Shown here: piece by piece, positions 12,050-23,500 of the stretch | Layout of the letters: every line of letters begins with the position of its first letter | Position numbering within the stretch: the first letter of the stretch is position 1 | Source: Adineta ricciae | Taxonomy: Eukaryota > Rotifera > Eurotatoria > Adinetida > Adinetidae | DNA length: 64,000 nt | Assembly: GCA_905250025.1 (NCBI GenBank) | Contig: CAJNOJ010000096.1 | Location: 124,001 to 188,000 of the forward strand | Direction of reading: 5' to 3' | Made by a program: the position numbers and the translations under genes | Notes under the pieces: generated by a model | Database searches by the model: none | Told to the model about the DNA's origin: nothing | Seen by the model: only the letters and a program-made list of their open reading frames with translations

Positions 12050-13198
12050 TCAATGTTTATATTCGCGTTTATGTTGAGGATTTTGTCGATAGCACGATTT
12101 TCCATATGGACACGGAGGTTTGTCAGCATCGTCGCTTTTCTTATCTTCATCTTCGGCTTCTTTATCATCTTCACAATCAGAATCACCTGGATGAGATTGT
12201 TCTGCTCGATGAGCGGGATTTTTTCGATAACATGATTTACCGTACGGACAACGTACACGAGGTTTACCTTGGGGTTTATCTAAATAGAAAATAGAACCGT
12301 TCGATGATGAAGGAGAACAATCTTGTAAGGTACGTTTTTTTGATGGAACAGAATCGAATGTCTCGCCATTATCACTGTCAACTGGTTTTGCAGTGGACGA
12401 TGTATCTGACGTGGACGGCTGTTGATCTATGATCATATGAAGTGCATAGATCGTAGAAACCAGTAGGACTTACTAGATGTGTCATCAGTCGTCTTAGATT
12501 GATCAGCCTCTTCGCTCACTGAATGAAAAATGGTTTTTTCCTTTGTTTGGTTTATCAGACTAAATACTCACATTGTCGTTTAAGGCTAGTTGATGCAGTT
12601 TTTGTCGGAGAAGACGAAGAAGTCGATGCTGTCATCCATGTAGGCAGTTTCCGTGCTGGCTGATCTGAACTCGTCGGTTCAGATTGATTCTAAAACGCAA
12701 TGTGTCGAGGAAAACCGACATACATGTATTGAGAAAACGTACGGAATCTTTGCTTTGTACAGGTAAAATATCAGTATGATTATCTGCACCATTCCCAGTA
12801 TGTTCATCCGTAGTTTTATTCGAATCTTTTGTAATGCTAACACGAAAGAAGTAACTTGTTGGTAATAAGCCAATTTGATCACCATCTTTCAATTCTTGTT
12901 CGACATCTTTGGTTAAATGAACTGTTTTCCCGTTTAATGGTCGATAGAAAACGGGATTTGTATGCGTTGGCTTGATGACAAGGATTCCCTCTTTTTTCAA
13001 CAACAATTCAGCATGGTGACGAGAAATCTTTTTATCTGTACACTATTTTAAAAACAAGCAGAACAGTTCAACATTTCTACAGCATGAACGTATACATACA
13101 CCTAATGATGACCCTCGTCCAACAATAATCTTTTCATCTTCTTTTATCGTTATATGATTACCTTCAGTAATTGGAATCAATTCCACCTTACAACTCAT
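12050..13198 (-). CDS. APLF: APLF: aprataxin and PNK-like factor (FHA + two PBZ fingers)
   Basis: Begins MSCKVELIPITEGNH with an FHA domain showing IIVGRGSSLG and SRHHAEL, the phosphothreonine-binding Arg and Ser/His residues; PTHTNPVFYRP matches human APLF (PIHTNPCFYQ). A Ser/Thr linker contains ARKLPTWMT, matching the Ku-binding motif (KRILPTWML). The C-terminus has two poly(ADP-ribose)-binding PBZ fingers, CPYGKSCYRKNPAHRAEQSH and CPYGKSCYRQNPQHKREYKH, separated by an acidic Asp/Glu linker. The protein stops directly after the second finger, so the acidic histone-chaperone tail of vertebrate APLF is missing or relocated to the linker. Known role: scaffold in non-homologous end joining that recruits Ku, XRCC4 and ligase IV at double-strand breaks. 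Confidence 0.93.
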
Positions 13199-13401
13199 CT
13201 TTATTCGTAATTGCAACAAGAACTTGAAAGATCTTCAACTTGACATCATAGAATGACATAGGTTTGCAACATCCAGCAATAGAAAGTTGTCATAGAGGGA
13301 GTATGCTACCAGCAACATCAATTCAACTTTCAATAACCATGACAATGCATTGCCTTTAGATAAATTTTATTTTTCATTCTCATAGGAAAAGATAGACGCG
13401 A

Positions 13402-15628
13402 TTAAATAGCAATAAATGTCTTTTTTCGATACATAACACCGGCTACAATGATCCAGAAGATGACTCCGTATAGATGCATAATCATCAATTGCCAATGTCG
13501 TGTTTCTTCGACTCGAAATTGTACTGGAAAGAGCTTTGCGCACACTTCGTGTCCAACATAGATAACAATCGAATTCATTCCCAACCATAAAAATGGCTCA
13601 CCAGTGAACCCACTGTAAACATCGACAAGTAAATAAAGTAAAGTTAAAATGAAGAATGCCAAGCTAGCCAGAACCAGTATAAAACTAAGTGACCAAAGAT
13701 TTTTATTGATCGGTATCCAACTGTCAGATTGACCACCTTTAGATAAAGCTAAACCAATTCCTCCGCAAACGAGACCAGAAATAATCCAATGTGCACAAAC
13801 ACGAACTATACGTGTGGCATGTGCAAAACTATGTCCAGCTTGGACACCGAGATAACACAGAAGTGTTCCAGTTAAAATACCCAAAATACCTATAATTAAT
13901 CAATTTTGATTTTGCTTCAATTCATTCTGCTACTTCTCTCTTTACCTTCGGGATCGAATGGCGTTTCAGTCTCGTAGACACCTTTACACGTGGGATGATT
14001 GAATACATGTGAAGCTCCTAGGATTAGTCGATCGATGTATCCAGCAATGCCTAATAAGAATGATCGTTTCAACAAACATACACGAATCGCTGTTCTGGGT
14101 TATTTACCTCCTGTACAATTTCTTTTCTCTCCATGATGGTGCTTTCCTCCTGGACCTAAATAACCACTAGGACAATTTTCAAATTTCACAAAAAAAGTGA
14201 TTAAGATCCATGCAACGGTTAACAATAGAACGAAGAGCCACTGTGGCCAAAAATGAAACAATGTATTGGACAATTCAACTCGGAATCGTTGATGAACGTC
14301 ATTTCCTTGATAGAAATTCGCTTTAATGCAGGAAAGTTTATCATTTCAATAGTCAAATCTACCTATGGGCCATTCAGATGAATACGGTTCATCTTCTGTA
14401 TCATCAAAGATTAGTACTATGATAGCTGTAATAAAATAACATACAGCTAATCGTTGAAGAACTCCGAAAATACGAATATTAACCCATCGATCGTTACCAC
14501 CTTGCAACATTATGCCTAGAACGAAACAAGATGATAAAAAGCAGAGAATCGATTAGTCTCTTACCTAAAACGAATAGTATTAACGTTCGTCGACAGATTT
14601 TGTAGAAAATCGATGCTTTTCGAACATTTTTTGCTCGTAGAGATCGTTGTGAAAGGACAACTGATACACCCATCATCCAAGTAAACCATGGAAATACCAT
14701 ATCAGCTAAGGTTAGACCGTTCCAAACTGTAAATAAGAATAAGTACTAATCGATGTCTAGCAGAACGACTCACCCGAATGTTTGAAAAATGGATAGCCAG
14801 CACCTAGGGAAAAAATCAATGAAGAAAAAGAAATATTCTGAAAAGCTAACCTCCGTAGTTGACAAAGATCATGATCATAAGTGAAAATCCGCGAAATGTG
14901 TCTAATGAACGTAATCTTTTAGGTAAAACTTTCGTTATTCGAACAGAATTATTCGACAATCGAGTCGATCCTACTAATGGTAGTTCACTGCCTGTTGACA
15001 GCGTACTAATAATATCATCATTCGGGTCATTGACAATTGTTGTTGGATTTTTTGGAAGTGAAATAGTATAATCTCTATCTGTCGTTGTTCGAAATCGATT
15101 CAGTAATAACCTGGAGCAGCATGAACGTTGTGTGATACACTTCCATATTTGAATGACTACAACCAGTGCGAGCATACTTCCCATACCGATAATGACGGGC
15201 AGCCAGTAGTAACTTCCATCTTTTGTTTGAGTTATCGTACACAACAGCGGACTGTCATCGGATAATTCGAGGGTGTACGATGCGTGTTCAGCGAACTTGT
15301 ACGCTTTTATTTGGCATGGTAAGGTTTCGTTTGTGATTTCAGAGATTACTTCGATATCTTGGGCGTAGGTTGTGCTGACAATGATTGTCGTATTAACATG
15401 CGAATATGTACTAGACTCAGGTATAACTGTAAAATCACATTCTTCACAGACGATCGATCTGATCTGGAGTCGGATTGGAAAAGATACATTTCTATTGATA
15501 ATCGTTAGGTACGCTTCGTCCATACTCAATGGATCTAACCAATCATCAGTGATTTGGGTTTCAGCATATGGTAACAAGTGTTGTATGATACACAAAATAA
15601 TCCACAGATGACGAAATGATTTGTACAT
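13402..15628 (-). CDS. HGSNAT: HGSNAT: heparan-alpha-glucosaminide N-acetyltransferase
   Basis: Starts with a signal-like segment (MYKSFRHLWIILCIIQHLL), a luminal domain with paired cysteines, and a membrane segment near residues 145-160. The motif RLRSLDTFRGFSLMIMIFVN matches HGSNAT ([20 protein letters not shown]). A junction of short exons gives FFKHS-VWNGLTLADMVFPW, which keeps the luminal catalytic histidine (human FKHASWNGLT). Several further membrane segments follow over six or more exons, ending GEPFLWLGMNSIVIYVGHEV and a C-terminal helix. Known role: a multi-pass lysosomal enzyme that passes acetyl groups from cytosolic acetyl-CoA to terminal glucosamine of heparan sulfate during its breakdown. 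Confidence 0.93.
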
Positions 15629-16004
15629 TATGTTCCCAGACAGTTGTCAAAGAAAATTTATTTCACAGCAGTCACCTTTGTATCTCGTTTATGTAAAACA
15701 GCAAAACTGTGTGCACGTCTATCTCAAAGTTAACAAACCTTTTCTATTGCATGAGATTCTTATCAGTAGCTCGATAGAATCGACAAGCGTAAGCATGATT
15801 CATGTGTTTCAACTGAGCTTGTAGTTTCATGTTGAATAGTAACCAAATTTTATTCTTTTTCTTTCGTACAAAAAACGCGATGGACAATTATTTTTTGTTT
15901 GCAGTACAAAAAGAAAAGTGCGAGAGGAAACAATCTAAAATCTCTGTTTCACAATGATATTCTTAAACGGCAATTGGGAAAACGTAAACAAACAAAAATC
16001 TATT
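15629..16004. other. Intergenic between TIM17 and HGSNAT
   Basis: 376 bases between two minus-strand genes. It should carry the TIM17 3' UTR and the HGSNAT 5' region. No coding or structured element was recognised. Confidence 0.5.
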
Positions 16005-16824
16005 TCACGAGAAATTACTAGGCGTTGATGATTGTCCAGGAGAAGAACTGAAAAATTGAGGAATTGAAAGATCAACTTTGCCTTTATCAAGATCAGGTGG
16101 GGCTTCTAAAAAACACAAAACCAGACATACAGATACTGGACTAAGACAGCGAATTCGTCTCTTTACCTTCCATTCCAGGTTGTGGCATAAACATTTGACT
16201 GTATCGATTAATTAATATACTAGTTCCTTCGATCATTGCAAGAATAAATCCACCGATCACCGCTGAACCTAACATTGGTCCTGGTCCCTCTACAATCACG
16301 ATAGACATTTGACAATGAAAATAAGTTTAACAACCACTTGACTTACGTCGCGCTTGTAAGACAGCACCAGTTACTGCACCGCTAATAATTGAATTCCAGG
16401 GATCTTCTTTCTTTCTCATATAAACAAAACTACAGTCAACCAATGAGAAAATGCATCCCCATGCACTGAACGATGCTACAAAAGAAAAATAAAACAGTCT
16501 AAATAATCATTGTTTTGATGTTATGAGAACTGTACCTCCCACACGGGGCGCTCGTTGTTTTACTGCATTCAAACTGCCTAGTAAACGTCGATATTGACCC
16601 TAAAATAAGTAGAATATCGGTGGAATTTTTCTTCAGAAAAGAAAACTGACACTCGGAGCATGACGAAATCCTTTTATTGAATGAAAGAGTGTACCACCGA
16701 TTGTACCTAATGCAAATGCACCACCGCAATCATCCACAATACGCCAAGGACTAAATGAAATAAGATTATTTTTATTAGAAACTTCATCATCCTTTTTTTC
16801 ATCTTACCAAGGTTCTCGATCCAT
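16005..16824 (-). CDS. TIMM17: TIM17, mitochondrial inner-membrane translocase subunit
   Basis: The first coding exon is only 17 bases (16808-16824, MDREPW...). Later exons read [49 protein letters not shown] and [20 protein letters not shown], each matching TIM17 nearly residue for residue. Four hydrophobic segments with GxxxG-type glycines are present. The C-terminal tail is Pro/Ser-rich (ending SSTPSNFS), as is typical and variable in the family. Known role: core channel component of the TIM23 presequence translocase in the inner membrane. Stop TGA at 16005-16007. TIMM17A versus 17B is a vertebrate split and does not apply. Confidence 0.94.
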
Positions 16825-17278
16825 TTAATTTTGTTCTAGTTATAACTGTTCATCTACAACAGAGATCTACTTCGATTATCTGACTTTTCGACTGAATAAT
16901 TCCAACTCGAAATTCTCGATAGATCTCTTATATCAGAATGGATTTATTCCACTATATAACCTATCCGAGCAATCGATCCCAATATCGATAAATCATCAGA
17001 ATTAAAATGAAAAAGTTTCTCAAACTCAATAAAAGTCGAAAAGATCAATATACTACTTAATGTTAACGATTTAAGAGAATCAAAACAAGAAAAATTCTCA
17101 AAAAGTGAGTTCCAGAAAAGATGATGCAGACATGTTCGTAAAAACGTTCGAACGAACGAATCAGAATATAAACAACAATGCATTTCTTTTTATTTTTCTA
17201 CTTTATATAAGTATTGATTCCGACAGATGTCACTCTAATACGAGATTTTCATCTCCCTTTCACAAAACACAAAACTAG
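16825..17278. other. Intergenic, no supported gene
   Basis: AT-rich 454 bases. A minus-strand frame at 16944-17183 encodes a Phe/Leu/Ser-rich string without family resemblance and looks like chance. Confidence 0.45.
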
Positions 17279-17551
17279 TTATTTACAAAGCAGTCTCGGT
17301 AGTAGAAATGTTGAAAACAAAGTCAATTTGTTGCGTATTAAGTAGCTGAGAAAAATAGTATCATCCTCAGTTGAATTCGTCATTTCTTGACTTGCGCTTC
17401 TGTAATATGCAGTATACATCTGACTATTGTTCGTACAGTGGATTTTTCTTTCTTCTTTCGAAGAAACTACAAATTGTTTTATGTATGTGAGCGCTTTCTT
17501 GGACAATGAATCCACTCGTAGACAATACGGTGTAGTTTGAGATCGAGTATT
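17279..17551 (-). CDS. Possible terminal exon of an unrecognised protein
   Basis: An open minus-strand frame after an acceptor-like TTTGAG reads NTRSQTTPYCLRVDSLSKKA and continues for about 90 residues to a stop at 17279, ending LLPRLLCK. The composition (charged, Cys, Lys/Glu) looks protein-like, but no ATG precedes it in frame and no family was recognised. It may belong with the exons at 17620-18099, though the phases I can see do not join directly. Confidence 0.3.
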   Translation of the reverse strand, partial: NTRSQTTPYCLRVDSLSKKALTYIKQFVVSSKEERKIHCTNNSQMYTAYYRSASQEMTNSTEDDTIFLSYLIRNKLTLFSTFLLPRLLCK

Positions 17552-17619
17552 CTCAAATTGAAAAGTATAGAACGTAATTTAAAGAAAAAAAAATCTTCGT
17601 CAATGTCGATCAATTCTAC

Positions 17620-18099
17620 TCAATAATCACTAATCCATGGTTGCTTCAGGATGTTCAAACAAATCTCCGTAATAATCCACGATTTCTGAATGATTCGACG
17701 ACGCATCTTTCTGCATTTGAATCAGATCATTTTCCAATCACAATAGTGTTTCAGCGTCAACACTGTTCTCATTCATCACATTCGAATCAATCAGTCAGTC
17801 CACGATTTTTTCCGTATTTTCAAGAAACATCTGTCCTTCATGTTTAACTTACTCAATAAGATTCTCTAACTGTTCAATGCATCTCACTACTAGAGACGAT
17901 TGCGGATCATCAACTAGGTTTCGAACTTCGACGATGCTTTCACGTGTGAGACACTCTATGCATTGAAAACTGTCCCGATCAAATAAGTCATAATGAGCAA
18001 GCATTTTACTAATCTTATCGATCATTTCTATAGTCACATCTTCCACTTGTCTATTATTGTTTATGAAAGCTTGTAATAGTTCTCGATATTTTTCAGCTC
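17620..18099 (-). CDS. Unrecognised helical protein, partial model
   Basis: After an acceptor (CTAG at 18100-18103) an exon reads AEKYRELLQAFINNNRQVED, then VTIEMIDKISKMLAHYDLFD and CIEQLENLIE, a heptad-rich helical pattern. A GTAAGT donor near 17850 and the acceptor CAAATGCAG join in phase to a last exon ending KSWIITEICLNILKQPWISD, with TGA at 17620-17622. No upstream exon with an ATG was found; the in-frame Met of EMIDK could be the start. The family is not recognised. Confidence 0.35.
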
Positions 18100-18346
18100 C
18101 TAGTATATTTACTTTGTTTCATGACATAAGAGAAAATTAAGCTAATAAATCAATGATAAAGAATCGGGTAATGAGAAACAAAAAGAAAAGAGCGCTGATC
18201 GACTCTAATCCATAAAGTTTTATGTCAGTCTTGATAATCTTTTCTTTTTCTTAACATTGATAGCATAGAAAAGGTAAAAATGAAAATACGCACCTTACAA
18301 CATTATTCACTTTTCAACAAGTTGAAGGGCACGCGGGAAGATAACG

Positions 18347-20457
18347 ATGACGATAATAAGCCTATTTTGCCTTCATCTAATTGTATTCATCGGCCGACTT
18401 CAGTTGGTGGGAAGTCAAGAAACAAGCAACTTTTCTTGTTCAGTACGACCATCGCAAGCGGATACAACAGTGAAATTACAAAATTTACGCACACATTTAA
18501 TTAGTAATAATTTATTTGCTTATGTCATCTTTTCCGAAGATGAACATGACAGTGAATACGTACAGTTGCATGATGAACGACGAGCTTGGATCACGGGTTT
18601 TCTCGGTTCAGCAGGCACAGCTGTAGTTACACGGAACAATGCTGCATTGTGGACTGATGGCCGATATTGGACACAAGCAGAAGATGAACTCGATTGTAAG
18701 AATTGGTATCTGATGCGTCAAGGTCAATCGGATGTTCCCTCACTGAGTAATTGGTTAGCAAGTCAAGTGAATGGCACATCTCCATATAATCGAGTTGGTG
18801 TTGCCGCTCAATTTGCATCGTCTAGATGGTGGTCAGAAGTAAATACTGCTCTTAATGCCAACAATGCTTCATTGGTTGAAGTTGCTGAGCTCATTGATTT
18901 AATCTGGTCATCATCTGAAAGACCACCAGCTGCAGCTAATCCAGTGGCACATCACGCGCTCGAATATGCAGGTAGCACTTGGCAGACGAAAGTTTCGACT
19001 ATTGCTCAACTAGTGCAAGCGAAGAAAGCGAATGCGTACGTTGTAACAGCACTGGATGAAGTTGCATGGCTATTTTGCTTACGTGGATCCGATATTCCAT
19101 ATAATCCCTTTTTTAAAGTATGAATTTTCTTTCTTGTCATCAGTTCGATCGGAAACCTTTTTTCATTTAGGCTTATGCAATGGTATATGCAAATGAAACG
19201 GCACATCTTTGGATGAATACAAGCCAATTGGATGCACCAGCGCAAGCAGATTTACAGAAAGTGAATCTCCATCCGTACGGTTCGTTCTTATCCGATTTGT
19301 TAAATACAGCTAGCCAAAGTGATGTATCACAAATTTGGATTTCATCATCCGCTTCCCAAGCTATCTACAGTAGGATACCCGCTGAAAAGCGTATCATTGC
19401 AAGTAAGTTTTGATACTGACATGAATGATGAAAAGAGTAAGCAACAAATTACGTACATAGGTTCACCTGTGGAAGTCACGAAGGCAATAAAGAACCCTGT
19501 AGAACAAGAAGGCATGCGAAACTGTGGAGTTAGAGATAGCGTGGCCCGTGTACGGCATTTAGCTTGGCTTGAAGATCAATTGAATCAAAATGTTGCTATC
19601 AATGAAACGCGCGCAGCGGAAGAACTCGAACGGTTTCAAAGTGAAGAAAGTCTATTTCAAATGCTTAGTTTCGACACAATCTCAGCATTTGGATCGAATG
19701 GTGCAATAATTCATTACAGTCCAAAAGCGAAAACTGCTAAACAAATCGACAGAAACGGGCTCTATTTACTCGACGCCGGTGCTCAATATCTCGATTGTAC
19801 AACTGATGTAACTCGCACACACGTGTTCGGAACGCCAACACAGGAGCAAAAGAAAGCCTATACACTTGTTTTTCAAGGTTACACCGACCCACTTCCCGAT
19901 AGATCTTTTTTCTATATTTCTTATTTTACTTGATAGGTTCAACTGACTTAGCCGATGCTGTCTTTCCGTATGGAACTTATGGCCGCAGTATTGATATTCT
20001 AGCCCGTCAGTCCCTTTACAAGAATTCCATGGATTATAATCACGGTACTGGCCATGGTATCGGTCATTATCTATCAGTTCATGAGGGACCTTCATTTATT
20101 TCCATGGGTTACAGTTCAAGTGATATTCCACTCACGGATGGATTAGTATTTTCTGATGAACCTGGCTTTTACCTTCCGGGAGAGTTTGGTATTCGTCTAG
20201 AAACGGACATCATGGTGAAAAACTATACATTATCGAACAATTATGGTGGTTCCACAGTGCAATTTCTTCACTTTGAAATGTTAACATGGGTTCCTTTCGA
20301 ACGAAATTTAATTATTTGTGAAATGTTGACGAAAGCACAAAAGGATTGGGTGAATTGGTATCACACACAAGTGCGAAGCAAACTGGAAAGCACAAATCGA
20401 CTAAATAGCAATGAACTAGCTTATCTTCGAGATAAAACACAAGAAATCAAATGTTAA
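18347..20457 (+). CDS. Xaa-Pro aminopeptidase, secreted/membrane type (M24B)
   Basis: Exons 18347-19117, 19171-19402, 19461-19877 and 19937-20457 join in frame to 646 residues, close to XPNPEP2. The start MTIISLFCLHLIVFIG gives a signal peptide and is the first ATG of the frame. The N-terminal creatinase-like domain has WITGFLGSAGTAVVT and LWTDGRYWTQAEDEL. The C-terminal metallopeptidase domain keeps the two-metal site: both Asp in LLDAGAQYLDCTTDVT, His in HGTGHGIGHYLSVHEGP, Glu in DEPGFY and RLETDIMV. The very C-terminus lacks a clear hydrophobic GPI signal, so a secreted form is possible. Expected role: removal of an N-terminal residue preceding proline from peptides. A polyadenylation signal follows at 20487. 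Confidence 0.93.
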
Positions 20458-20486
20458 CATGATTTTCTTTTTGATATTTATTACAG

Positions 20487-20492
20487 AATAAA
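20487..20492 (+). terminator. Polyadenylation signal of the aminopeptidase gene
   Basis: AATAAA lies 30 bases after the stop codon. The convergent ABCC gene ends at 20555, so the two 3' UTRs probably overlap. Confidence 0.6.
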
Positions 20493-20554
20493 TATATCCC
20501 CCACACCCATAACAAAAGAATTGATAGAACAAGCATTCAATGAGCCGATGACAT

Positions 20555-23500
20555 TTAATTGTAGAAAAATTTCTTTGGCGCGTGCTGATATTGTTTAAAG
20601 ATCTGCTCTGGCCTATCGATATTTACAATCAAACCTTTGTCTAACACGACAATTCGGTCGCTTCTAGCAACTGTATTCAGTCGATGCGCAATAGTCAAAA
20701 TAGTTTGATCCTGGAATGTTTTTGCGATGACTTGTTGAATAATCTCATCTGTTTTGCAATCAATATTCGCTGTTGCTTCATCGATCAGTAAAATTTTACT
20801 TTTCTTCATGATCACCCGAGCAATACAAATCAATTGACATTGACCGGCACTGAGATTACTTCCTCCTTCGTTAATCATCATCTCGAGACCATGGGACTGC
20901 TCATGTACAAATTGTTTTAGTTGAACATCTTCCAACGCCGCCCAACATTGCTCATCAGAGTAAAGATGACATGGATCGAGATTGTATCGAAGTGTTCCAC
21001 TGAACAGGACTGGCTGTTGTGGAATAACACTGAGATGATAGCGAAGTTGAGCAAGTGTGATTCGACTTATGTCAATATCATCGATGAAGATAGCACCGTC
21101 AATGTTGGATCGATGAACGAAACGAAAAAGGCCTTTGAAGAGCGAAGATTTCCCAGCGCCAGTTCGACCAATGATGCCAAGTTTTTCTCTTGACCTTATG
21201 TGAAGATTGAGTCCGTGCAGAACAGAATCAAGACCTGTTCGATGGCGGAATGAGTAATTGTGGAATTGAATTGTACCATGACTAGGCCATCGAGGCGGAG
21301 TTTTTATTAATCGTTGGCCATCACCGCCAAAATCCTCTTCAGGTGGCAAAAATGAGTATTCATAAATACGTTCAGCACTTGTCATTAACATATCAGTTTG
21401 AAACAACAGTAAAATGCTCAATTGGATAGATTTTGGTATAGAAATCGTATACATTAAAGCAAGGGCAATCAGTGACGGATCTAACTGATCTCGCAGAAGT
21501 ACAAGCACTATACTCGTTACAAATGTACTGATAAATGGTAAAAGACTGAGTCTAACATCAAGCCACCGTGCGGCCCCAAGCAGATTAAGAAATGCCCGTG
21601 TGTTTCTATCGATTGCATCGGTGAACAGTTGAATAAAATAATCTTCAGTTTTAAAAGTACGAAGTGTGACTAGACCATTGAGTGACGATGAAAGTAGGTC
21701 GTATATTGGACTACGAGTGATGCTTTCCAATTTTTTCAATTGTTTCTTTGATCGCAGGTAGAAACGACACACGAGTACAATTATCGGTATTAGCACAATC
21801 ACCACCAACAGTAGATACGGCTTGACGAGACAGATAATCACAATCGAACCCATCGACATCAAAGACAGTTTGATGTAGGAGATCATCATGGCAGGTAATG
21901 GCTCTTCAATCACTTTCTGATCGTTACTTACACGATTCAATATTCGCCCACTTGGATTACTCTCGAAGAACTCGACTGATGTGTACAGCAATGCTTTTAA
22001 CATTCGATCGTGAAAATGATTGACACCATGCAAGAAAATAGAGAAGAAGACTATTGTACGAAGGATATCAGTGAGAACGATGCCGAGCGTTAGTTCTACG
22101 TAAGTGTAGGCAAACGTTGGAAGTTTCTGTTGATCTGCGTGCGACTCTTTCAACCAAATACTAAGCCAGTAGTTTGTACCATCGTAGAGAATTTCACACA
22201 CTACCATTAGAATAACTAGCGCACACAATCCACAAATGCCGAACGGTGGAGCAGTGAATAAGCAAAACCATGCATTCCAATTGACGTTTCCAGTCACTGG
22301 TCTTTCGTCCGAGATAATCGATCGAGTATCCGCGGTCGATTCACTTTCATCTAGCAAACAATCCATCTCTGAAACTTCTTTTGTATCCGTCATGCCTTGC
22401 GTATGTATATAGTCATCTAAACGACCTTCGTTATCTATGCGGCCCTGTGAAAGAAAGAGAATCTGATCTGCATCAACTAAAAATTGCGTTTGATGAGTAA
22501 CTAAAAGCCGAGTTTTATTTTTCAATAAACCTTGTGAACTAAAACATCGGTCGTAGATTTGTTTCGCTACAATTCCATCCACAGCTGCTAGCGGATCATC
22601 AATCAAGTAGACATCAACATCACTGTAGATAGATCGTGCCAACGAAACTCGAGCTTTTTGTCCTCCACTCAGATTCACACCTCTCTCTCCAATCATCGTT
22701 AGATCGCCACTTGCTCCAAATGACTGAATATCCACATCAAGACAACAGGCATAGATCACACTTCGATAGCGTCGTTCATCGAATGGTCGATTGAGAAGGA
22801 TATTGTTTCGAATAGTATCTGAAAAGATCCATGGTGTTTGGGATGTATAGGCAAATGAATTGTGATTCGAAATGAGTTGCCCATGAAACAGATTGAGTTC
22901 GCCCAAAATAGCGATGAGTAGCGAGGATTTACCGGAACCAACTGGTCCAACGATACCCACTAACGTTTGCGGTTGAATGATAATATCCAGCGATGACAGA
23001 CAACAGTGTTCTGTATTCCATGAAAAAGAAGCATCTGACATCGAAATTTGCCCACGAATTGATTCGATCGATGAGAGTGTTGTTGACGTAGAATGATATC
23101 GTGATACTGCTGAGCACATGAATGCATCAATTCTTTTCGATGCAACTATGATGTCTGTCAGTCGGTCAGTAATTGCTGGAACGAAAAACATGATTTGATT
23201 TCGTATCAAACCAAAAAGGGCAAGAGTTGAAAAACAATCTGCTGCATTGAGTGGATAGTCTAATAACCATGCGGTGATAAATGTAACGAATGCCAATGCA
23301 GGTATTATGATGAAGGAATGTATTGTACTGATGGTACGTATCGAAAAGTACCGATTTAAATTGTTAACTTCGGCCTGACGTATTTTTCTGATACGATCTT
23401 CCATTGACTTTTCCCAGTTGTACATTTTGATTATGTGATAACCGTGAACGAATTCGTTAAAAGCATGAACACGTTTATCACTATAGACTGTTTTCCAGTG

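Noticed and set aside
16944-17183. 79-residue minus-strand frame rich in Phe, Leu and Ser
   Set aside because: Composition follows local AT-rich bias, there is no motif, and its start does not follow a plausible splice or promoter context.
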